From: Bacillus sp. ISL-37
GTDB lineage: Bacteria; Bacillota; Bacilli; Bacillales; Cytobacillaceae
Assembly: GCF_018613315.1 (NCBI RefSeq)
Contig: NZ_JAGGQL010000042.1
Span: forward strand, 28,966 to 67,774
Reading direction: 5' to 3'
Length of the DNA: 38,809 nucleotides
The notes beneath the pieces are model-generated. The model saw only the letters and a program-made list of their open reading frames with translations, did not search any database and had not been told where the DNA came from. The translations under genes were made by a program, and so were the position numbers. Shown here piece after piece: positions 33,340 to 38,809 of the stretch (positions within the stretch are counted from its first letter, which is position 1; every line of letters starts with the position of its first letter).

Positions 33340-33489
33340 ATGGCTCAGCCTGGAATCGGGAAGAAAACACATACGAAGGTGGAAGACCAATCTTCCTTGA
33401 AAGGAACACTTGCATCCGTTTTCTTGTTAGGATTCTTTTTAATCGTTACTTGGGTAGGCGTTTATTTCTTATTTGTTGATCGTTTTTAA
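33340..33489 (+). CDS. Cytochrome c oxidase subunit IIa
   Basis: The 49-residue single-helix protein starts at the ATG at 33340 (AGGGAG nine bases upstream). The open frame upstream of it is not needed. A polar N-terminus (MAQPGIGKKTHTKVEDQ) leads into one transmembrane helix, LASVFLLGFFLIVTWVGVYF, and a short tail VDRF. This is the layout of the IIa subunit of ba3 oxidases, which supplies the helix missing from their subunit II. It is first in the operon, 27 bases before subunit II. Without the neighbours it would be hard to identify. Confidence 0.88.
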   Translation: MAQPGIGKKTHTKVEDQSSLKGTLASVFLLGFFLIVTWVGVYFLFVDRF

Positions 33490-33516
33490 GAGAGACCAAA
33501 AGGGGAGAAAGAAGCT

Positions 33517-33993
33517 ATGCACATTCATAAATTTGAAAAAATCTGGCTGATATTCGGGATTACGACCTTGATCGTATTCCTAAGTGTAATTGGGGTCAGC
33601 GCCTTCTATTTAGGCAACCAGCCACCAAGCTGTCTTGCAACAATCAATCCTGAAAAGGTAGATACTACAGCACCTTTCGATGAGCCGGGACTGAAGAAGG
33701 TTGAAGGAAAGGAATGGGATTACGAACTTGTTTTTGTAGCATCCGCATTTGCCTACAACCCTGGACAGGTAGAAGTTCCAAAAGGAGCTAAAGTAAAAGT
33801 GATCGCGACTACGAAGGATGTCATTCACGGCTTTCAGGTTGCAGGCACTAATATCAACATGATGCTAGAGCCTGGATATATCAGTGAGTACGTTACCACG
33901 TTTGACAAAGCCGGTGATTACCTGATTGTTTGTAATGAATATTGTGGTGTCGGCCACCACATGATGTCGTCTAAAATCGAGGTGGTAGAATAA
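33517..33993 (+). CDS. cbaB: ba3-type cytochrome c oxidase subunit II (CuA)
   Basis: The 158-residue protein has one N-terminal transmembrane helix (about 10-31) and an extracellular cupredoxin domain that takes electrons from cytochrome c. The CuA ligands are all present: His104 (VIHGFQV), Cys139, Cys143, His147 and Met150 (CNEYCGVGHHMM). The single helix and short length separate it from aa3-type CtaC and from quinol oxidases, which lack CuA. The SD is GGGGAGAAAG. Its stop and the subunit I start overlap as TAATG. Confidence 0.95.
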   Translation: MHIHKFEKIWLIFGITTLIVFLSVIGVSAFYLGNQPPSCLATINPEKVDTTAPFDEPGLKKVEGKEWDYELVFVASAFAYNPGQVEVPKGAKVKVIATTKDVIHGFQVAGTNINMMLEPGYISEYVTTFDKAGDYLIVCNEYCGVGHHMMSSKIEVVE

Positions 33994-35648
33994 TGAATAC
34001 ACAATCAGCAAAGACAGTTGTTGACCGCCGAGACGGCAAATTGGCAATGGCCCACTTTTATGTCGCTTTCATCGCTCTTGCAATCGGTGGTCTTGCAGGT
34101 TTGCTCCAGACACTTGTCCGTTCTGGAAAATTCGAATTACCTTCATGGACAGGATACTACCAGATCCTGACCATCCATGGTGTCGTACTTGGACTCGTGC
34201 TTACAACATTTTTCATTATGGGATTCCAGCTCTCTCTTGTGAGCAAAACATCCGGAACATTAACTGATAAACAGCGAAAGACTGGCTGGATTGGTTTCTG
34301 GACGATGACCATCGGTACTGTAATGGCTGCTATCATGATCCTGACAAACCAGGCTTCTGTTCTTTATACATTCTATGCACCATTACAAGCACACGCACTC
34401 TTTTACTTAGGACTTACTCTTGTTATCGTCGGAAGCTGGGTTGACGGTGCTGCAATCATCATGGCTTACTCTTCATGGAGAAAAGCTAATCCTGGAAAGC
34501 CTAGCCCGCTGTTGACTTTCATGTCACTCGTCAACACGCTTATGTGGATCGTAGCTACGATTGGTGTCGCTGCTACTGTATTATTCCAGCTGCTTCCTTG
34601 GTCACTTGGCCTTGTAGAGCGTGTAGATGTGTTGGTTAGCCGTACATTGTTCTGGTACTTCGGCCACCCGCTAGTATACTTCTGGCTGCTGCCTGCATAT
34701 ATGGCCTGGTACGCAATCGTGCCAAAGATCATTGGCGGAAAGATTTTCTCTGATTCATTGGCAAGGATGTCATTCATTCTGTTCCTGTTGTTCTCGATTC
34801 CAGTAGGTTTCCACCACCAGTTGATGGAGCCAGGTATTGATCCAGCATGGAAATTTCTTCAGGTTATTTTGACATTCCTTGTTGTCATCCCATCATTGAT
34901 GACCGCATTCTCATTGTTTGCGACCTTTGAAATGTTTGGACGTTCAAAAGGATCTACCGGCTTATTTGGATGGGTGAAAAAGCTTCCTTGGGGAGATGCC
35001 CGTTTCGCAGTGCCGTTCATCGGCATGCTTGCATTCATCCCTGCTGGTGCTGGCGGACTAATCAACGCTTCCCACCAGTTGAACCAGGTAGTACACAACA
35101 CCATCTGGGTTACAGGCCATTTCCATTTGACACTTGCGACTTCAGTCGTACTGACATTCTTCGGGATTTCTTATTGGCTGGTCCCTCACCTCACAGGCAG
35201 GGTACTGACAAAAGCTATGAATAAACTAGCAATCATTCAAGGTATCGTCTGGGCAATCGGAATGACATTCATGTCTGGCGCAATGCACGCAGCCGGCCTG
35301 CTTGGAGCTCCACGCCGTTCATCATTCTCAACCTATGGCGGTTCAGAGCAAGCTGCTGAGTGGATTCCTTACCAGATTGCACAGGCAGTTGGCGGATCGA
35401 TTCTTTTCCTTGGAATCATCCTGATGCTTTACATTTTCATCAACCTTGCTTTCTTCGCACCTAAAGGGGAAGAAGAATTCCCTGTTGGAGAAGTTGCTGA
35501 TCAAGCAGAAAAAACTCCGATGGTATTTGAAAACTGGAAACTGTGGCTAGGTATCACGGTTCTTTTAATCCTTTTCGCATACACAATACCGTTCATTGAT
35601 ATGATCGAAAATGCACCGATTGGATCGAAGGGATATAAGTTCTTCTAA
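33993..35648 (+). CDS. cbaA: b(o/a)3-type cytochrome c oxidase subunit I
   Basis: The 551-residue catalytic subunit has about 13-14 transmembrane helices. It reduces O2 to water and pumps protons. The low-spin heme ligands are His62 (IHGVVLGL) and His378; His376 binds the active-site heme (TGHFHLT). CuB ligands are His225, His274 and His275 (FGHPLVYF, FHHQ). Tyr229, four residues after His225, is the expected cross-linked tyrosine. This pattern is the B family (ba3) rather than aa3. Such oxidases usually have high oxygen affinity, which fits FNR-like sites upstream. Heme type (b, o, a) cannot be read from sequence. Confidence 0.96.
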   Translation: MNTQSAKTVVDRRDGKLAMAHFYVAFIALAIGGLAGLLQTLVRSGKFELPSWTGYYQILTIHGVVLGLVLTTFFIMGFQLSLVSKTSGTLTDKQRKTGWIGFWTMTIGTVMAAIMILTNQASVLYTFYAPLQAHALFYLGLTLVIVGSWVDGAAIIMAYSSWRKANPGKPSPLLTFMSLVNTLMWIVATIGVAATVLFQLLPWSLGLVERVDVLVSRTLFWYFGHPLVYFWLLPAYMAWYAIVPKIIGGKIFSDSLARMSFILFLLFSIPVGFHHQLMEPGIDPAWKFLQVILTFLVVIPSLMTAFSLFATFEMFGRSKGSTGLFGWVKKLPWGDARFAVPFIGMLAFIPAGAGGLINASHQLNQVVHNTIWVTGHFHLTLATSVVLTFFGISYWLVPHLTGRVLTKAMNKLAIIQGIVWAIGMTFMSGAMHAAGLLGAPRRSSFSTYGGSEQAAEWIPYQIAQAVGGSILFLGIILMLYIFINLAFFAPKGEEEFPVGEVADQAEKTPMVFENWKLWLGITVLLILFAYTIPFIDMIENAPIGSKGYKFF

Positions 35649-35689
35649 AAAACCACTTTACGTGAATCAGTTTTAGAAATAAGTTAACC

Positions 35690-35738
35690 AAAACAGGGTT
35701 TGAAATTGCAAAAGATTTCACACCCTGTTTTTTATTTA
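35690..35738 (+). terminator. Terminator of the oxidase operon
   Basis: AACAGGGT and ACCCTGTT flank TGAAAT / ATTTCA, giving a long, slightly imperfect stem followed by TTTTTTATTT, about 45 bases past the subunit I stop. Confidence 0.88.
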
Positions 35739-35754
35739 TAACAGCATTTACCAT

Positions 35755-35790
35755 AAAAAAATAGGATGCCTCGGCATCCTATTTTTCATT
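35755..35790 (-). terminator. Terminator of asnS
   Basis: AATAGGATGCC, tc, GGCATCCTATT with T-runs on both sides; it faces the convergent oxidase operon and can work in both directions. Confidence 0.88.
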
Positions 35791-35805
35791 TTTACTACTA
35801 TTTTA

Positions 35806-37197
35806 TTAAAAGTCTGCATTTCCTGGTGTACGAGGGAATGGAATGACATCGCGGATGTTCTTCATTCCTGTTAGATACATGACAAGTCGTTCGAACCCAA
35901 TTCCATAGCCAGAATGCTTTGTGCTGCCGTATTTTCTAAGCTCAAGATACCACCAGTAATCTTCTTCTGACATACCAAGTTCTTTAATTCGATTTGCAAG
36001 GACTTCTTCTCTTTCCTCACGCTGGCTTCCGCCGATTAACTCGCCAATACCGGGAACCAAGAGGTCGGTCGCGGCAACTGTCTTGCCATCCTCATTCGCT
36101 CGCATATAAAATGCCTTGATTTCTTTCGGATAGTCGGTTACGAAGACAGGTCGCTTGTAAATTTCCTCGCTAAGGTAACGTTCATGTTCCGTTTGCAAAT
36201 CCGTACCCCATTCAACAGGGTATTCAAATTCCTTACCTGAGTTCTTTAATAATTCAACAGCTTCGCTATAAGTAACCCTTCCGAAATCGGATTCTAATGC
36301 ATTCTGCAATCTTTCAATAAGCGTTTTATCAATAAAGCTGTTAAAGAAGGCCATTTCTTCTGGTGCATGCTCAAAGACGTAATCAATGACATACTTGACC
36401 ATTTCTTCTCCAAGGTCCATGATATCCGGTAATTCTGCAAAGGCAACTTCAGGCTCGACCATCCAGAATTCTGCGGCATGTCGTGCCGTATTTGAATTTT
36501 CTGCTCTGAATGTCGGACCAAAGGTATACACATTACGGAAAGCAAGAGCAAAGCTTTCCGCATTCAATTGACCGCTCACGGTTAAGTTGGTTTCTTTGCC
36601 GAAGAAATCTGCACCTTCATCCACTTTTCCGTCTTCGTTTTTTGGAAGCTGGTTCAAGTCCATTGATGTCACACGGAACATTTCCCCTGCTCCTTCAGTA
36701 TCGCTTCCAGTAATAATCGGTGTATGTACATATACAAACCCTTTGTCTTGAAAGAACTTATGAAGGGCATAAGATGCAAGAGATCTTACCCTGAAAACGG
36801 CTGAGAATGCATTGGCTCTCGGACGTAAATGAGCGATGGTTCTCAAATATTCAAGGGTATGTCTCTTTTTTTGTATAGGATAATCTGTATCGGACAATCC
36901 CTCGACGACAATTTTTGTCGCTTTAATTTCAAAAGGCTGTTTCATGTCCGGAGTTGGAACAAATTCACCTTCTACTAAAACAGAAGAGCTGATAGGCAAC
37001 TTTGTAATTTCTTTAAAGTTATCCAGAGTATCTTCAAAAACAATTTGTACACTCTTAAAGAATGTTCCATCGTTCAACTCCATAAAGCCAATCGTTTTGG
37101 AATCACGAAGAGTACGGATCCATCCTGTAATTTGAACAGTTTTGTCTTTAAAATTTTCTTGATTTCTGTATAAATCTTTTACTACGGTCTTAATCAT
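35806..37197 (-). CDS. asnS: Asparaginyl-tRNA synthetase
   Basis: This class IIb synthetase of 463 residues charges tRNA-Asn. The N-terminal OB-fold anticodon-binding domain covers about 1-115 ([21 protein letters not shown]). The catalytic core has motif 2 [21 protein letters not shown] and motif 3 [27 protein letters not shown]. The open frame runs back into the T-box leader, but the start is the ATG at 37197 with AAGGAGG six bases upstream. The protein is about 30 residues longer than my recollection of B. subtilis AsnS and resembles the longer E. coli-like type. Control by an upstream T-box means uncharged tRNA-Asn turns it on. Confidence 0.97.
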   Translation of the reverse strand: MIKTVVKDLYRNQENFKDKTVQITGWIRTLRDSKTIGFMELNDGTFFKSVQIVFEDTLDNFKEITKLPISSSVLVEGEFVPTPDMKQPFEIKATKIVVEGLSDTDYPIQKKRHTLEYLRTIAHLRPRANAFSAVFRVRSLASYALHKFFQDKGFVYVHTPIITGSDTEGAGEMFRVTSMDLNQLPKNEDGKVDEGADFFGKETNLTVSGQLNAESFALAFRNVYTFGPTFRAENSNTARHAAEFWMVEPEVAFAELPDIMDLGEEMVKYVIDYVFEHAPEEMAFFNSFIDKTLIERLQNALESDFGRVTYSEAVELLKNSGKEFEYPVEWGTDLQTEHERYLSEEIYKRPVFVTDYPKEIKAFYMRANEDGKTVAATDLLVPGIGELIGGSQREEREEVLANRIKELGMSEEDYWWYLELRKYGSTKHSGYGIGFERLVMYLTGMKNIRDVIPFPRTPGNADF

Positions 37198-37224
37198 AAT
37201 TAGCCTCCTTATGGTAATTTTTCG

Positions 37225-37466
37225 CAATAAAAAAAAGCCTTTTATCCCCAAAAAAGGGACGAAAGGCTGAACTTCCGCGGTACCACCCAAATTGTCATAA
37301 AATGACCAACTTTACTACTGCTACCCAGTCTGTAACGTGCTGGAAACGTCTAAGCCTACTCACGATATCCCTTTCGGTTAGAACTCAAAGGTGTTCTTCA
37401 TTTATGCTTCATCACCAGGCTTCCACCGTCCCCGGCTCGCTATCGAATATAGCAAAAACTACTTTC
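37225..37466 (-). promoter_or_regulatory. T-box riboswitch leader of asnS
   Basis: The T-box GGGTGGTACCGCGG lies at about 37275-37288 on the minus strand. It is followed by the terminator AGCCTTTCGTCCC...GGGATAAAAGGCT and T8 (37228-37268). An AGTA motif near 37461 marks the base of stem I, and GGTGGAAGCC its distal part. The specifier is probably AAC (Asn) at 37393-37395 in GAAGAACACC, matching the gene. Binding of uncharged tRNA-Asn would switch the terminator to the antiterminator. The 37480-37640 stretch beyond it is AT-rich without a gene. Confidence 0.95.
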
Positions 37467-37623
37467 CTTTTCATCGATCTAAAATATGTAGTTTTCAAAA
37501 GGATTTTTACTGTAATAATTTATCACAAAAGATAATCCTTTGTCTAGTTGCCCCCTAATTTATCTACATTTTCCCCTAATTTTTTTTACAAGGTGTCCAA
37601 TCTAAAGTGAAACAATTTACTTA

Positions 37624-37641
37624 AACTAAAGAGCTTTAGTT
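37624..37641. promoter_or_regulatory. Palindrome AACTAAAG-AG-CTTTAGTT of unknown use
   Basis: Perfect 8-bp arms around two bases, in the gap between the asnS leader and the eamA terminator. It looks like an operator, but no promoter is clearly attached to it. A chance palindrome is possible. Confidence 0.3.
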
Positions 37642-37647
37642 CGAACA

Positions 37648-37680
37648 GTAAAAAGGAGCTTGGGTTTGACCAGGCTCCGT
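37648..37680 (-). terminator. Terminator of the EamA transporter gene
   Basis: On the minus strand GGAGC-C-TGG, six bases, CCA-A-GCTCC, then TTTTTAC. It lies about 70 bases beyond the stop. Confidence 0.7.
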
Positions 37681-37745
37681 TCTCATTTTATTGGTGCGTT
37701 TATAATTTTCTATTCTTTTTCATTCTCCACTTAAAAGAGATTGAA

Positions 37746-38651
37746 TCACACAGTGAAATTCTTTTTTTGCTTCCTGATGGGAAATGAGATATTGATAGAT
37801 ATTACAGATATGATAATCAACGCGGATCCGAGCATCTGAAGACCGCCCAGCCTGTCACCATACACCAGTATTCCAAGCATGGTGGCAACGAGGGGTTCCA
37901 GTGTAGCAACTACTGCAGCAGTACTGCTTTCCGTCCTTTCAAGGCCCCAAGAGTATGCAAAATATGCAACCACAGTCGGGAAAATCCCTAACCCTATCGC
38001 ATAAAGCCACACATTCCCAGATAAAAGGACAACCGCCTTGCTGACTATACCAGTTGTCGGAACCAGGGCAGCCGAAGCCACAAGGAAAGTATACAAAGTG
38101 ACCGTAAAAGGATGGTACCGTCTTAATGCAATCTTGCCAAAAATACTGTAAAGAGCGTAGCCGAACCCTGCCCCTAGGCCAATAAGGATACTTGAGACTG
38201 AAAATGACGTTCCCCCATGACCTGTAATGCCAGCGGCAAGTGTACAGCCGATGACTGTCATGGCAATCGCCAACATCTTCTTCCTGTTAATGCTTTCTTT
38301 CAGGAAAAGAAATGATAAAACCGCAACAAAAGCAGGAGAAGTATACAGTAAAGCTACAGCAATCGGGATGTTCATCAGGTTGATTGCCGTAAAATAAGAC
38401 CAATTAAAAAACACAATGCTTAAAATCCCTGTACCCACAAAAAGATACAAGTCTTTCACCCTGATTTTCAAATGACTTCGGTAAAAAGCAATTCCCACCA
38501 AAATCAAAATAATGGCTGCCGTCGACACACGTATGGCCACAATCTCCATGGCACCGAACCCGGCATCATTCAGGCCTTTAACAAAAAAACCAATCAGCCC
38601 CCACATCGCTGCCGCAAATGCAATCATTATATAAGGTAATTTCCTGGACAA
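37746..38651 (-). CDS. EamA (DMT) family transporter
   Basis: The 301-residue protein has ten predicted membrane helices in two EamA repeats, with MIAFAAAMWGLIGFFVKGL at the start and a second repeat opening GLGAGFGYALYSIFGKIAL. A basic tail (PIRKQKKNF) faces the cytoplasm. It is a likely metabolite or amino-acid exporter; the substrate is unknown. It is not closely similar by eye to the DMT gene at 20813. The start is taken as TTG at 38651, with GGTG seven bases upstream, a weak SD. An ATG nine codons later lacks any SD. Expression is probably low. Confidence 0.9.
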   Translation of the reverse strand: MSRKLPYIMIAFAAAMWGLIGFFVKGLNDAGFGAMEIVAIRVSTAAIILILVGIAFYRSHLKIRVKDLYLFVGTGILSIVFFNWSYFTAINLMNIPIAVALLYTSPAFVAVLSFLFLKESINRKKMLAIAMTVIGCTLAAGITGHGGTSFSVSSILIGLGAGFGYALYSIFGKIALRRYHPFTVTLYTFLVASAALVPTTGIVSKAVVLLSGNVWLYAIGLGIFPTVVAYFAYSWGLERTESSTAAVVATLEPLVATMLGILVYGDRLGGLQMLGSALIIISVISINISFPIRKQKKNFTV

Positions 38652-38669
38652 TAGTTTTCACCACACAGA

Positions 38670-38740
38670 AAAGATGGCAGAAATACTGCCATCAGCTTGT
38701 GGAGAAAGGGTACTATTTTTTCTTCCACAAGCTTTTTTAT
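38670..38740. terminator. Two abutting hairpins upstream of eamA
   Basis: GATGGCAG, five bases, CTGCCATC reads with TTTTCT on the minus strand and would terminate a gene entering from the right. Next to it AGCTTGTGGA / TCCACAAGCT (19-base loop) is followed by TTTTTTATTT on the plus strand, where no gene is seen. They could also form a leader ahead of eamA. Confidence 0.5.
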
Positions 38741-38745
38741 TTGGT

Positions 38746-38809
38746 TTAATCCCTCTTTTTAAACTGACTTTTTTCATAAAAAACACAGATCGCCACCATT
38801 ATCCTAGCT
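38746..38809 (-). CDS. Possible 3' end of a minus-strand gene cut by the window edge
   Basis: An open frame enters from the right edge and stops at TAA 38746-38748. It reads ARIMVAICVFYEKSQFKKRD, with a hydrophobic then basic character, and a minus-strand terminator follows. Twenty codons are too few to identify it. Confidence 0.3.
   Translation of the reverse strand, partial: ARIMVAICVFYEKSQFKKRD

Noticed and set aside
37198-37290. N-terminal extension of AsnRS
   Set aside because: The extra 31 codons lie inside the T-box terminator and antiterminator; AAGGAGG sits six bases before the ATG at 37197.
1-38809. Prophage, transposon, tRNA or rRNA content
   Set aside because: No integrase, transposase, phage structural gene, tRNA cloverleaf or rRNA segment was seen on either strand.

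Overview
The window looks like a core chromosomal segment of a spore-forming member of the Bacillaceae. Three things point there. Shine-Dalgarno sequences are strong (AAGGAGG type) and TTG or GTG starts are frequent. The gene set is typical: sspL-type spore protein, bacilliredoxin, MntR, DynA/YpbR, BpsA/BpsB, YpcP, YpeP, YpeQ, CspD and a T-box asnS. The order csp - ypeQ - ypeP - RNase H - sspL - ypcP - dynA - bpsB - bpsA also resembles the Bacillus subtilis ypb/ypc/ypd/ype region as I remember it. I see no rRNA, tRNA, prophage, transposase or CRISPR locus.

Layout. 1-6.6 kb (minus strand): brxA, ilvD, a CvfC/YpgR-like NifU-HEAT protein, an ABC-F ATPase (YfmR-like) and an HD hydrolase (YpgQ-like). 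7-10.5 kb (minus): DegV protein, an unrecognised 176-residue protein, and fhs, with a candidate structured RNA between the last two. 10.6-14.6 kb: metA (+), an unrecognised gene, an AIM24 protein and a methyltransferase (-), a DUF3892-like small protein (+), and mntR (-). 14.7-18.4 kb (minus): topB, a 95-residue protein and an HD-GYP protein. 18.6-23 kb: cspD (+), YpeQ-like zinc protein and YpeP-like RNase H (-), a second RNase HI and a DMT transporter (+), two minus-strand genes, then sspL (+). 23-32.2 kb (minus): ypcP, a sulfurtransferase, a small Cys protein, dynA, bpsB, bpsA, an SDR dehydrogenase and a 41-residue zinc-ribbon protein. 33.3-35.6 kb (+): a ba3-type cytochrome oxidase operon. 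35.8-38.7 kb (minus): asnS with its T-box leader, and an EamA transporter.

How genes work together. The oxidase genes form one operon (subunit IIa, II, I) with all CuA, heme and CuB ligands present, preceded by two CRP/FNR-like palindromes. bpsA and bpsB form an alkylpyrone synthase/methyltransferase pair. ypeP and ypeQ are co-directional and face a second RNase HI. metA has the residue expected of an acetyl-CoA-dependent enzyme. Several small genes (sspL, ypeQ, the zinc-ribbon protein, subunit IIa, corrected cspD) were placed by hand from ribosome binding sites.

The most unusual signal is in four intergenic tandem arrays (3872-4017, 6714-6971, 19030-19342, 32440-33064). Their spacer sequences differ, but all have a 52-bp period and the same rule: TGTC(C/A), 17 bases, (G/T)GACA, 25 bases. 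Most steps obey this exactly, and the 12-unit array shows no indel. This looks like one family of phased sites kept under constraint rather than four unrelated satellites. A second dispersed repeat occurs three times in the same orientation, twice clearly between convergent genes.
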